DNA of 16,275 nt from G020354085 sp964629975 (GTDB lineage Bacteria; Pseudomonadota; Gammaproteobacteria; Acidiferrobacterales; Sulfurifustaceae), in NCBI GenBank assembly GCA_964629975.1, contig CAZVUN010000061.1:1-16275 (forward strand), given 5' to 3'. Shown in pieces: positions 9,124 to 16,275 of the stretch. The notes beneath the pieces were generated by a model. The model had not been told where the DNA came from. It saw only the letters and a program-made list of their open reading frames with translations, and made no database searches. Each line of letters starts with the position of its first letter. The stretch's first letter is position 1. A program made the position numbers and the translations under genes.

Positions 9124-11607
9124 ATGAGCGCAAAGAAGGATCGCGTGGCATTGCCGCCGGTGAATGCCCAAAAGACCAACATGGCCTGCCACTTCTGCAT
9201 CGTGGGCTGCGGCTATCACGTCTACAAGTGGCCGGAGAACGAGGAAGGCGGCCGCGCCCCCAACCAGAACGCCCTGGGGCTCGACTTCCGCAAGCAGCTG
9301 CCTCCGCTCGCCACGACCATGACCACCGCCATGACCAATGTCATCACGGATGGCGACGGTCGTCGTTACAACATCATGATCGTGCCAGACAAGACCTGCG
9401 TGGTGAATCAGGGACTGAGCTCGACGCGCGGCGGCAAGATGGCGTCGTACATGTACACGCCCGATGGCCTGACCGACGAGCGCCTGCTCCATCCCAGGCT
9501 CTACACCGGCGACCAGTGGCTCGATACCACCTGGGAGAAGGCGCTCGCCATCTATGCGGGCGTGACCAAGAAGGTCCTCGACAAGGAAGGCCCGAACGGG
9601 CTCGCCTTCAACTGCTTCGACCATGGCGGGGCAGGCGGCGGATTCGAGAATACCTGGGGCACCGGCAAGCTCATGTTCACCGCACTGCAGACCGAGCTGG
9701 TACGCATCCACAACCGCCCGGCCTACAACTCCGAATGCCACGCCACGCGCGACATGGGGATCGGAGAGCTCAACAACTCCTATGAGGACGCCGAGGTCGC
9801 CGACTGCATCGTGTCGATCGGGGCCAATCAGTACGAAACCCAGACGAACTACTATCTGGCCCACTGGCTGCCGAACCTGCAGGGCGCCACGGTCGAGAAA
9901 AAAAGGAAATGGTTCCCTGGCGAGCCAGCGGAGGCCGGGCGCATCATCTTCATCGACCCGCGGCGCTCCCCGACGGTGACCATTACCGAGACCGCCGTCG
10001 GGAAGGATCGTGTGCTGCACCTCGAGCTCGAGCCCGGCACCGATATTGCCCTGTTCAACGGCCTGTTTACCTACGTGGTCGAACAGGGCTGGATCGACAA
10101 GGACTTCATCGCCAGGCATACGAGCGGTTTCGACGACGCCGTGAAGGCCAACAAGATCTCGCTCGAGGAATGCAGCCGCATCATCGGCGTGCCGGTGGCC
10201 AAGCTCAAGCAGGCCGCCGAGTGGGCCTACAAGCCCAAGGCCGGGGGCAAGCTCAAGCGCACCATGCACGGTTACGAGAAGGGCATCATCTGGGGCAACG
10301 ACAACTACCTCATCCAGTCGGCGCTTCTCGACCTGGTGATCGCCACGCACAACATCGGCCGGCGCGGCACCGGCTGCGTGCGCATGGGCGGGCACCAGGA
10401 GGGCTACACGCGCCCGCCCTATCCCGGCAAGGGCAAGATCTACGTCGACCAGGAGATCATCAAGGGCAAGGGCCGCACCCTCACGGTGTGGGGTTGCAAT
10501 TCGTTTCAGACGACCTGCAACGCCGAGGAGTACCGCGAGGTGGTGCTGCGCCGCGCCAACATCGTCAAGGAGGCCATGGCCAAGGCGCGCGGCGCCTCGA
10601 CCGAACAGATCGTCGAGGTCATCGCCGACGCGGTGCTCAACAAGGGCGGTTTGTTCGTGACGCTCATTGACCTCTACCCGACGATGATCGCCGATGCCGC
10701 GCACCTGATGCTGCCGGCGGCGCACCCCGGGGAGATGAACCTGACCTCCATGAACGGCGAGCGGCGCCTGCGGCTGTCCGAGAAGTTCATGGACCCGCCG
10801 GGTACGGCGCGTCCTGACTGCCTGATCGCGGCCGACATCGCCAACACGCTCAAGGCGATGTACGCGCGCGAAGGCAATACGGCGATGGCCAAGCGCTTCG
10901 AGGGCTTCGAGTGGAAAACCGAGGAGGATGCCTTCAACGACGGTTTCCGCCGCGCCGGGCGACCGGGGGCGCCGCCGATCGACAGCCAGGGCGGTGGCAC
11001 GGGTTATCTGGCGACCTACGAACTGCTGCGCAAGGCCGGCAACAACGGCGTGCAGTTGCCGATCAAGGAGGTGAAGAACGGCAAGCTGATCGGCACCGAG
11101 ATGCTCTACACCGACAACAAGTTCGACACCGCCGACGGCAAGGCGAGGTTCCTGCCGGCGCCGTGGCCGGGCCTGCCGAAACCGGTGCTGGCGCAGAAGC
11201 AGAAACACCGGTTCTTCGTCAACAACGGGCGCGTCAACGAGGTGTGGCAGACCGGTTACCACAACAAGTACGACCCGCACGTCAAGGACCGTTACCCGAT
11301 GGCGATCGTCGAACTCAATCCGAGCGACGCGCGCGACCTCGGTGTGGCGAGCGGCGACATCGTGGAGCTGTACAACGACTACGGCTCGACCTATGCACTC
11401 GCCTACCCGGACGGCGCCATCAAGCAGGGTCACACGTTCATGCAGTTCGGGTGGTACAACGGCGTCGTCGGCGATGTGGTCACGGAGTGGACCGACCGCA
11501 ACATCATCCCCTACTACAAGGGGACGTGGGCCAGCATCCGGCGCATCGGTGGGGGCGAGCAGTTCCGCAAGACCGTGAGCTTCAAGTCACGCCGCTACCA
11601 GACCTAA
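9124..11607 (+). CDS. aioA: AioA, molybdopterin catalytic subunit of arsenite oxidase
   Basis: This is the large subunit (827 residues) of the DMSO-reductase family, oxidising arsenite to arsenate in the periplasm with a bis-pterin molybdenum centre. The [3Fe-4S] site is Cys22-X2-Cys25-X3-Cys29. Where other family members have a fourth cysteine it has Ser (GLSSTRGG, 99-100), as known for AioA. Residues matching the Alcaligenes faecalis arsenite site (His195, Glu203, Arg419, His423) appear one position later: His196 and Glu204 in the stretch IHNRPAYNSE, Arg420 and His424 in VRMGGHQEG. There is no signal peptide, consistent with export on the Tat signal of AioB. Expression should follow the sigma-54 promoter before aioB. 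A strong terminator directly follows, so no aioC/aioD-type gene is co-transcribed. Length and motifs are those of a complete, functional enzyme. Confidence 0.97.
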   Translation: MSAKKDRVALPPVNAQKTNMACHFCIVGCGYHVYKWPENEEGGRAPNQNALGLDFRKQLPPLATTMTTAMTNVITDGDGRRYNIMIVPDKTCVVNQGLSSTRGGKMASYMYTPDGLTDERLLHPRLYTGDQWLDTTWEKALAIYAGVTKKVLDKEGPNGLAFNCFDHGGAGGGFENTWGTGKLMFTALQTELVRIHNRPAYNSECHATRDMGIGELNNSYEDAEVADCIVSIGANQYETQTNYYLAHWLPNLQGATVEKKRKWFPGEPAEAGRIIFIDPRRSPTVTITETAVGKDRVLHLELEPGTDIALFNGLFTYVVEQGWIDKDFIARHTSGFDDAVKANKISLEECSRIIGVPVAKLKQAAEWAYKPKAGGKLKRTMHGYEKGIIWGNDNYLIQSALLDLVIATHNIGRRGTGCVRMGGHQEGYTRPPYPGKGKIYVDQEIIKGKGRTLTVWGCNSFQTTCNAEEYREVVLRRANIVKEAMAKARGASTEQIVEVIADAVLNKGGLFVTLIDLYPTMIADAAHLMLPAAHPGEMNLTSMNGERRLRLSEKFMDPPGTARPDCLIAADIANTLKAMYAREGNTAMAKRFEGFEWKTEEDAFNDGFRRAGRPGAPPIDSQGGGTGYLATYELLRKAGNNGVQLPIKEVKNGKLIGTEMLYTDNKFDTADGKARFLPAPWPGLPKPVLAQKQKHRFFVNNGRVNEVWQTGYHNKYDPHVKDRYPMAIVELNPSDARDLGVASGDIVELYNDYGSTYALAYPDGAIKQGHTFMQFGWYNGVVGDVVTEWTDRNIIPYYKGTWASIRRIGGGEQFRKTVSFKSRRYQT

Positions 11608-11639
11608 GTCCACAGTTTGTTCTCCCCGTGGTGAGTCAC

Positions 11640-11670
11640 GAGCGCCCGGGAACGGGCGCTCCTTTTTTTT
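11640..11670 (+). terminator. Rho-independent terminator of aioBA
   Basis: A perfect 9-bp stem GAGCGCCCG (11640-11648) / CGGGCGCTC (11653-11661) with a GGAA loop is followed by a run of eight T (11663-11670). On the opposite strand no T run follows the stem, so it should act only on aioBA. The rest of the gap to 11752 shows only a weak GCACC-AAA-GGTGC hairpin (11702-11714). Confidence 0.93.
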
Positions 11671-11752
11671 CTGCTCAAGCGTGCGCGGTTGTTGCTGCTG
11701 GGCACCAAAGGTGCGCAGGTCGCACCACGATGCACGCACGCGCTCGCCAGGA

Positions 11753-13084
11753 TCAGGCAGGGCGGTCGGCGTCATGCGCCGACGGTGCCTGGATGCCCAG
11801 CTTCTTCATCTTCTCCCACAGATTCTTGCGGCTGATGCCGAGACTCGCGGCGGTTTCGGCGATGCGCCAACCGCCGGCGCGCAAGGCCTGTTCGATGTAG
11901 CGCCGCTCGCACTCGCGCAGGTACTCGGCGAGGGTCTCGGGTGTCGCCGCCGCGCCCGCCGCCGGCGGCTTTTCACCGAACAGATCGCTCACCGTGAGCG
12001 TGGCGTTGTTCGACAGGATGCAGGCGCGCTCCAGGCAGTGACGCAACTCCCGCGCGTTGCCGGGCCATGGATAGTCGGTAAGCGCCCGCTCCCCGAGCGG
12101 ATGCAGCCGCCGGCGCGGTGCCGGCGCCGCGCCGGCGTGCGCATCGAGGAACCGCTCGGCCAGCCACAGGATGTCCGCCTTGCGCTCGCGCAGCGGCGGG
12201 ATGTGCAGGTGAATGACATGGATACGGTAATACAGGTCCTCGCGGAACTCGCCGCGCTCCACCATCGCGTGCAGGGCCTGGTGCGTGGCGCAGATGAAGG
12301 TGACGTCGAGTGCGATCGGCTTCTCGCCGCCGACGCGCACGATCGCGCGATCCTGGATGGCGCGCGGCATCTCGCCGATCTCGTCGAAGAACAGCGTGCC
12401 GCCATGCGCCCGCTCGAACAGGCCGCGGCGCTCGCGCGTGGCGCCGGTGAACGCGCCCTTGTCGTGGCCGAACAGCTCGGCCTGCATGAGAGACTCGGTG
12501 ATCGCGCCGCAGTTGACCGGTACGAACGGGCACCTGCCCTCGGGATCGCGCGCCCGGTGCAGGGCGCGCGCGCCCTCTTGCTTGCCGACCCCGGATTCGC
12601 CGGTGATCAGCACCGTGCCACCGCTCGCGGCCAGCCGCGGCAGCATCGCCTCGATGTCGCGCATCGCACCCGACATCCCGAGCGCGCCACCGGCGCGCGG
12701 GGGCGGCTGCTGGCGCTCGCACAGGCGGCGCAGCTTCACCAGCAGCTGCGCCACCTCGAACGGCTTGGTCAGATAGTCCTCGGCGCCGAGCTGGAGCAGG
12801 CGCACGGCGTCGTCGATCGCGCTGTGGCCGGTGATGAATACGAACGGCGGCAGGCGCTGGCCAGCGGCGAGCAGCTGTTCGAACAGCACCTGGCCGCTCA
12901 TGTCCGGCAGCCGGATGTCGGACAGCACGACGCTATAGTGCCGCTCGCCGAGCGCGCGCTGCGCCTCGCGCGCGAAGCGAAACCAGTCGCAGGCGTAGCC
13001 CTCGATTTCCAGGCGTTCGATGAGCGCCTCGCCCAGGATCTCGTCGTCTTCGATCAGGCAGATGCGGCAGCGGGACTCGGTCAT
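11753..13084 (-). CDS. AioR-like response regulator with a damaged AAA+ domain
   Basis: This NtrC-family paralogue of AioR has 443 residues. The start ATG 13084 shares the ATGA overlap with the kinase stop. The receiver is intact (IEDDE, Asp56 in SDIRLPD, Lys107), as are Walker A GESGVGK (162-168), GAFTGA (210-215) and Walker B LFFDE (231-235). Directly after DEIGEMP (240), eight residues found in AioR (LHTQVKLL) are missing: an in-frame 24-bp gap at about 12366 removes most of a helix conserved across the family. Sensor I reads CATHQA instead of CATNRD. The helix-turn-helix is almost the same as in AioR, ending ISRKNLWEKMKKLGIQA. Inference: it may bind AioR sites but should be poor at ATP-driven sigma-54 activation. 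Whether it is a decaying copy or a functional competitor is open. Confidence 0.8.
   Translation of the reverse strand: MTESRCRICLIEDDEILGEALIERLEIEGYACDWFRFAREAQRALGERHYSVVLSDIRLPDMSGQVLFEQLLAAGQRLPPFVFITGHSAIDDAVRLLQLGAEDYLTKPFEVAQLLVKLRRLCERQQPPPRAGGALGMSGAMRDIEAMLPRLAASGGTVLITGESGVGKQEGARALHRARDPEGRCPFVPVNCGAITESLMQAELFGHDKGAFTGATRERRGLFERAHGGTLFFDEIGEMPRAIQDRAIVRVGGEKPIALDVTFICATHQALHAMVERGEFREDLYYRIHVIHLHIPPLRERKADILWLAERFLDAHAGAAPAPRRRLHPLGERALTDYPWPGNARELRHCLERACILSNNATLTVSDLFGEKPPAAGAAATPETLAEYLRECERRYIEQALRAGGWRIAETAASLGISRKNLWEKMKKLGIQAPSAHDADRPA
11787..11839. repeat. 53-bp direct repeat, copy 2 (within the AioR-like gene)
   Basis: Partner of 3319-3371, differing at one base (11822 against 3354). 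The two direct copies bracket most of aioR, aioS, aioX, moaA and aioBA, about 8.5 kb. Confidence 0.85.
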
Positions 13085-14289
13085 GACGCGGGCTCGATGG
13101 GCAGGTTCACCGTGAAGCGCACGCCGTCGATAGCGTTGACGGCCGCGATGCTGCCGCCGAGCTGCGGCACGATCTGGTAGGTCACCCACAGGCCGAGCCC
13201 GTGTCCCGATTCGCGCCCGAGCATGAACGGCTCGAACAGGTGCTCGAGCTGCGCGTCGCTCAGGCGCGCACCATCGTTGCGTACCTCGAGGCGCAGCGTG
13301 TTGTCGTGGGGCGCGATCGTGCAACCGACATGGCCCGCCGGCGCGGCCGCCTGAATGGCGTTGAGCAGCAGATTGATCGCCACCTGGCGCACCAGATTGG
13401 CCGGCAATGCCAGCGGCTGGGTGAGCGCGTTGTGCCAGTCGAGGCGCAGTGACTTCTTCTGCGCCGGCGCGTGCAGCAGGGTGCGAATGTCGTCGATATC
13501 GGTCGGCGTGAGCGAGCGCCCGCTCGCCTTGGCCTCGACCAGCAGGGCGCGCACGGTATCGTGGATCTGCGCCAGGCCGCGCTCGATGAGGCCGATGGTC
13601 CTGGCGGTGCGCGCATCGAGATCGGGCCGCTGCTTGAGCGTGTCGATGGCGGTAAGCATGCCGGCGAGCGGATTGTTGACCTCGTGCGCCACACCGGCCG
13701 CGAGGCGTCCGAGCGCGGTGAGGCGCTGGTCCTTGACCAGCTCGCGCTTGAGCCGCTCGCTCTCCCCCAGCTCGTCGATCCTGCGGCTCACCGCCGCGAA
13801 CAGCCGCCCGAGCTCGTCGCGGTAGGCGTTCACGCCGGGATCGAATTTCTCCGGCAGCGCACCGCCGGCGGCGCCGAGTTTCGCCGACAGCTGCACCAGC
13901 GGTACCGCCATGCGCCGTCCCCAGTACCAGTTCATCGGCAACAGGACCGCGAGTACCAGCAGTGCCACGCCGCCGGCCTGCCAGGCGGTGGCCACGAAGC
14001 GCGGCCGGAACACGCTCTTGGAATAGACCAGCAGCAAGGTGCCGAGGCGCAGGCTTTCGTCGCGGATCGGCGCGTCGACCCACAGCCGCTCGGAGTTCTC
14101 GGGGTCGATGCTGCGCGTCACGTCACCCGGCAGGTCCCCCACCGCGGCCAGCACCGCGGCGGCGTCGGGGCCGAGACTCGCCGCCGGTGAGCCCCCCCTG
14201 ACCGGGGCCGCGTAGGCCCCCGAGGCGGGTGGCGAATTCGGACACGCATGTTGCCGGTTGTTGCGCTTGACGTTCACAGCGCGACACAC
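13081..14289 (-). CDS. AioS-like histidine kinase lacking its N-terminus (probably truncated gene)
   Basis: This 402-residue homologue of AioS, read from a GTG at 14289, matches AioS from about residue 110 onward: second membrane helix (VALLVLAVLLPMNWYWG, 108-124), HAMP-like linker, H-box AGVAHEVNNPLAG (His202), N-box (Asn310), NDG (338-340) and GHGLGLWVTYQIV (362-374). The first membrane helix and about half of the periplasmic domain are absent. The first about 35 residues are unrelated and of low quality, and a GGGGCC-N5-GGCCCC hairpin (14204-14220) sits near the junction. The space to pstS (146 bp, filled by its promoter) is too short for the missing part. All catalytic motifs are retained, so it may be an active kinase with lost sensing, or a pseudogene. 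The stop overlaps the regulator start by 4 bp. Confidence 0.75.
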   Translation of the reverse strand: MCRAVNVKRNNRQHACPNSPPASGAYAAPVRGGSPAASLGPDAAAVLAAVGDLPGDVTRSIDPENSERLWVDAPIRDESLRLGTLLLVYSKSVFRPRFVATAWQAGGVALLVLAVLLPMNWYWGRRMAVPLVQLSAKLGAAGGALPEKFDPGVNAYRDELGRLFAAVSRRIDELGESERLKRELVKDQRLTALGRLAAGVAHEVNNPLAGMLTAIDTLKQRPDLDARTARTIGLIERGLAQIHDTVRALLVEAKASGRSLTPTDIDDIRTLLHAPAQKKSLRLDWHNALTQPLALPANLVRQVAINLLLNAIQAAAPAGHVGCTIAPHDNTLRLEVRNDGARLSDAQLEHLFEPFMLGRESGHGLGLWVTYQIVPQLGGSIAAVNAIDGVRFTVNLPIEPAS

Positions 14290-14341
14290 CGACGGCCGCC
14301 TGCGCCCGGTGCCCGGGTCGGCTCGCGGGCGTCCGGCGCCG

Positions 14342-14397
14342 TGTCACAGTCCATTCACTGAGATGTCACGGAGATGTCATATGACAGGCGTTATAGT
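14342..14397 (+). promoter_or_regulatory. Tandem PHO boxes and -10 element of pstS
   Basis: Four repeats at 11-bp spacing begin at 14342 (TGTCAC), 14353 (ATTCAC, degenerate), 14364 (TGTCAC) and 14375 (TGTCAT). Two 22-bp PHO boxes stand end to end, the layout bound by PhoB. A TATAGT -10 (14392-14397) follows about ten bases after the last repeat, as in PhoB promoters, which lack a -35. The transcript would start near 14404. The ribosome binding site GGAGA (14425-14429) precedes the pstS ATG. Confidence 0.87.
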
Positions 14398-14435
14398 GCC
14401 GGGCGTTTTTCCAACCAAACCAACGGAGATATTCC

Positions 14436-15443
14436 ATGAATTTCAAGCGCGCAATCGCTAGCATGGGCGTCGCGGCAGCCGTAGCGGGCACCCTGTCCAT
14501 CGCGCCGGTCCAGGCGGCCGACAAGCTCATCCAGATCGACGGCTCGAGCACCGTGTACCCGGTGACCGAGGCGGTGGCCGAGGAATTCCAGAAGGCCAAC
14601 AAGGGCATCAAGGTCACGGTCGGCATCTCCGGCACCGGTGGCGGCTTCAAGAAGTTCTGCCGCGGCGAGCTCGACATCTCGGACGCCTCGCGCCCCATCC
14701 TCAAGAAGGAAATGCAGGAGTGCGCCAAGAACGGCGTCAAGTACGTCGAGCTGCCGGTGGCGTATGACGCCCTGACGGTGGTCGTCAACAAGCAGAACAA
14801 CTGGGTCGACCACCTGACGGTGGACGAGCTCAAGAAGATGTGGGAGCCCGCCGCCCAGGGCAAGATCACCAAGTGGAACCAGATCCGGCCGAGCTGGCCG
14901 GATGCGCCGCTCGTGCTGTTCGGCGCCGGCGCCGACTCCGGTACGTTCGACTACTTCACCGAGGCGGTGGTCGGCAAGGCCAAGTCGAGCCGCGGCGACT
15001 TCACGGCGAGCGAGGACGATAACGTGCTGGTGCAGGGCGTGTCGCGCAACAAGAACGCCCTTGGCTTCTTCGGTTTCGCGTACTACGCCGAGAACCAGGA
15101 CAAGCTGAAGGCCGTTCCGATCGTCGAGAAGGCAGGCAAGCCGGCCGTGGCCCCGTCGCTCGAGACCGTGCTCAAGGGCACCTACCAGCCGCTCGCCCGT
15201 CCGATCTTCATCTACGTCAAGGAAGCGTCCATCGCCAAGCCGGAAGTGAAGTCCTTCGTCGAGTTCTATCTGAAGAACGGTGCCAAGCTCTCGAAGGAAG
15301 TGGGCTACGTGCCGCTGCCGGCCACGGCCTACACCCTGGCCCAGCAGAACTTCGCCAAGAAGAAGCTCGGCACCGCCTTCGGCGGCACGCCCGAGGTCGG
15401 CATCCTGATCGAGGACCTGCTCAAGCGCGAGGGTAAGCTGTAA
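14436..15443 (+). CDS. pstS: PstS, periplasmic phosphate-binding protein
   Basis: This is the solute-binding protein of the high-affinity Pst phosphate importer, 335 residues. The signal peptide (MNFKRAIASMGVAAAVAGTL, cleavage after APVQA about residue 27) is clear. Phosphate-binding landmarks follow: IDGSSTVYPVTEAVAEEFQ, GISGTGGGFKKFCRGELDISDASRP and GADSGTFDYFTEAVVG. Expression should be PhoB-dependent through the tandem PHO boxes upstream. A terminator follows, then a new PHO box before pstC, so PstS can be made in excess over the membrane part. Pst systems are common in arsenic gene islands, where they help discriminate phosphate from arsenate; that link here is by position only. Confidence 0.94.
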   Translation: MNFKRAIASMGVAAAVAGTLSIAPVQAADKLIQIDGSSTVYPVTEAVAEEFQKANKGIKVTVGISGTGGGFKKFCRGELDISDASRPILKKEMQECAKNGVKYVELPVAYDALTVVVNKQNNWVDHLTVDELKKMWEPAAQGKITKWNQIRPSWPDAPLVLFGAGADSGTFDYFTEAVVGKAKSSRGDFTASEDDNVLVQGVSRNKNALGFFGFAYYAENQDKLKAVPIVEKAGKPAVAPSLETVLKGTYQPLARPIFIYVKEASIAKPEVKSFVEFYLKNGAKLSKEVGYVPLPATAYTLAQQNFAKKKLGTAFGGTPEVGILIEDLLKREGKL

Positions 15444-15467
15444 GTCCCTGTTGATTTGGGGACTATG

Positions 15468-15498
15468 GAAGGGCGCCGAAACGGCGCCCTTCTTTTTT
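15468..15498 (+). terminator. Rho-independent terminator after pstS
   Basis: An 11-bp perfect stem GAAGGGCGCCG (15468-15478) / CGGCGCCCTTC (15482-15492), an AAA loop and six T (15493-15498). It separates pstS from pstC and would lower read-through into the permease genes. Confidence 0.92.
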
Positions 15499-15523
15499 GC
15501 CCGAAGCGGGTCGAGATTTGTGC

Positions 15524-15541
15524 CTGTCACAATACTGTCAT
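15524..15541 (+). promoter_or_regulatory. PHO box of pstC
   Basis: CTGTCACAATACTGTCAT is a near match to the PHO consensus CTGTCATAWAWCTGTCAY, with both TGTCA units 11 bp apart. It lies between the pstS terminator and pstC, so the permease genes have their own PhoB entry point. I do not see a convincing -10. Confidence 0.85.
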
Positions 15542-15587
15542 ACAGCGTCACTACCATCCCCCGACCTTTCCGATCCCCGGTTCTTCC

Positions 15588-16275
15588 GTGACTGAGCCCC
15601 TTTCCCGCTTCGCGTACGACCCCCGGCGCCACATCATGGAGCGCGTGATCCAGGCATTGCTGTTCCTGGCGGCGTTTTCCGCCGTGGCGGTCACGGTCGC
15701 GATTGTGGTGGTCCTGGTCTATGAGTCGCTCGCCTTCTTCGAGCATGCGCCCCTGTGGGACTTCCTCACCGACACCGAATGGACGGTGATGTTCGAGATC
15801 AAGCGCTACGGCATCCTGCCGCTGCTCGCCGGCACGCTCGTCACCGCCGGGGTGGCGCTCGCCGTAGCCATCCCGATCGGCACCATCACCGCCATCTACC
15901 TCTCGGAGTTCGCCCCGCACAAGGTGCGCGAGACGGTCAAGCCATTCCTCGAGCTGCTCGAGGGCGTACCCACCGTGGTCTACGGCTACTTCGCGCTGCT
16001 GTTCGTCACGCCGCTGCTGCAGACCTTCATTCCGGATCTGCCCGGCTTCAACATGCTCGGGCCCGGCATCGTGATCGGCATCATGATCATCCCTTACGTG
16101 TCGTCGGTGTCGGAGGACGCGATGCGCGCGGTGCCCATGCACATCCGCGAGGGTTCGTATGCGATGGGCGCCACGCGCTTTCAGACTGCCATCAAGGTGG
16201 TGACACCGGCCGCCACCTCCGGCATCGTCGCCGCCTACGTGCTCGGCATCTCGCGCGCCGTGGGCGAGACCATGG
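15588..16275 (+). CDS. pstC: PstC, phosphate ABC transporter permease (partial, runs off the window)
   Basis: The first 229 codons of a permease are present with no stop before the window end. The N-terminus is TEPLSRFAYDPRRHIMERV, then a membrane helix (LLFLAAFSAVAVTVAIVVVLV), the PstC-type region YGILPLLAGTLVTAGVALAVAIPIG and LEGVPTVVYGYFALLFVTP, and the ABC-permease loop EGSYAMGATRFQTAIKVVTPAA. Start GTG 15588 keeps the usual cytoplasmic N-terminal segment; ATG 15636 is the alternative, and neither has a clear ribosome binding site. It pairs with PstS to import phosphate; pstA and pstB are expected to the right. Confidence 0.9.
   Translation, partial: MTEPLSRFAYDPRRHIMERVIQALLFLAAFSAVAVTVAIVVVLVYESLAFFEHAPLWDFLTDTEWTVMFEIKRYGILPLLAGTLVTAGVALAVAIPIGTITAIYLSEFAPHKVRETVKPFLELLEGVPTVVYGYFALLFVTPLLQTFIPDLPGFNMLGPGIVIGIMIIPYVSSVSEDAMRAVPMHIREGSYAMGATRFQTAIKVVTPAATSGIVAAYVLGISRAVGETM

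Noticed and set aside
9073..11433. A 786-codon open frame on the minus strand opposite aioA.
   Set aside because: aioA is certain from its cofactor and arsenite-site residues. The antisense frame is rich in Arg, Gly, Val and His repeats with no domain pattern, as expected for a shadow frame in GC-rich DNA.
11702..11714. GCACC-AAA-GGTGC hairpin as a terminator for the second AioR-like gene.
   Set aside because: The stem is only 5 bp and there is no T run on the minus strand after it. I cannot support a terminator.
11753..14083. A single 776-residue fusion protein spanning the second regulator and most of the kinase region.
   Set aside because: Upstream of 13084 this frame is out of phase with the kinase and gives Arg/Ala-rich nonsense. 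The kinase is read in the other frame, with a normal ATGA overlap.
14391..16142. A 583-codon minus-strand open frame opposite pstS and pstC.
   Set aside because: It covers PHO boxes, a terminator and two clear Pst genes, and its translation is low-complexity and charge-rich. It is a shadow frame.

Overview
The window is a GC-rich proteobacterial segment, most likely from a betaproteobacterium or a close gammaproteobacterium. That placement is an inference from base composition, from an AioB Rieske protein that keeps both disulfide cysteines, and from the overall gene style. It is an arsenic-metabolism locus built around the respiratory arsenite oxidase AioBA and joined at its right end to a phosphate-uptake (pst) operon.

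Layout. Positions 1-645 (+) hold the last 34 codons of an outer-membrane beta-barrel protein and a small unrecognised membrane protein. Positions 655-8203 are all on the minus strand and read, in transcription order, moaA, aioX, aioS, aioR, modA, modB, modC. The spacing is tight or overlapping from aioX onward. The 388-bp gap 8204-8591 between divergent moaA and aioB carries a near-consensus sigma-54 promoter (8528-8543) and, about 150 bp upstream of the predicted start point, a cluster of GTAAC/GTTAC half-sites (8363-8409) that is a good candidate AioR enhancer. Positions 8592-11607 (+) are aioB-aioA, closed by a strong rho-independent terminator. No cytochrome c gene follows aioA. Positions 11753-14289 (-) hold a second AioS/AioR-like pair that looks degenerate. 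Positions 14436-16275 (+) are pstS, an internal terminator and the start of pstC, with PHO boxes in front of both genes.

How the genes work together (family knowledge plus inference). AioX binds As(III) in the periplasm and signals through the membrane kinase AioS to the sigma-54 activator AioR, which turns on aioBA. AioB carries a Tat signal and would export the folded AioBA complex. AioA needs molybdopterin cofactor, which explains moaA (first step of pterin synthesis) and modABC (molybdate uptake) in the regulatory operon. Arsenate, the product, is a phosphate analogue, so a neighbouring Pho-controlled pst system is functionally sensible.

The most notable feature is the second two-component pair. 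Its kinase lacks the first transmembrane helix and about half of the periplasmic domain. Its regulator has lost eight conserved residues next to Walker B and has an altered sensor I, but keeps the phospho-acceptor, Walker A, GAFTGA and a DNA-binding helix almost identical to that of AioR. The DNA for that helix forms a 53-bp direct repeat (52 of 53 identical) bracketing the arsenite oxidase core. It could be a decaying duplicate or a DNA-binding competitor of AioR.
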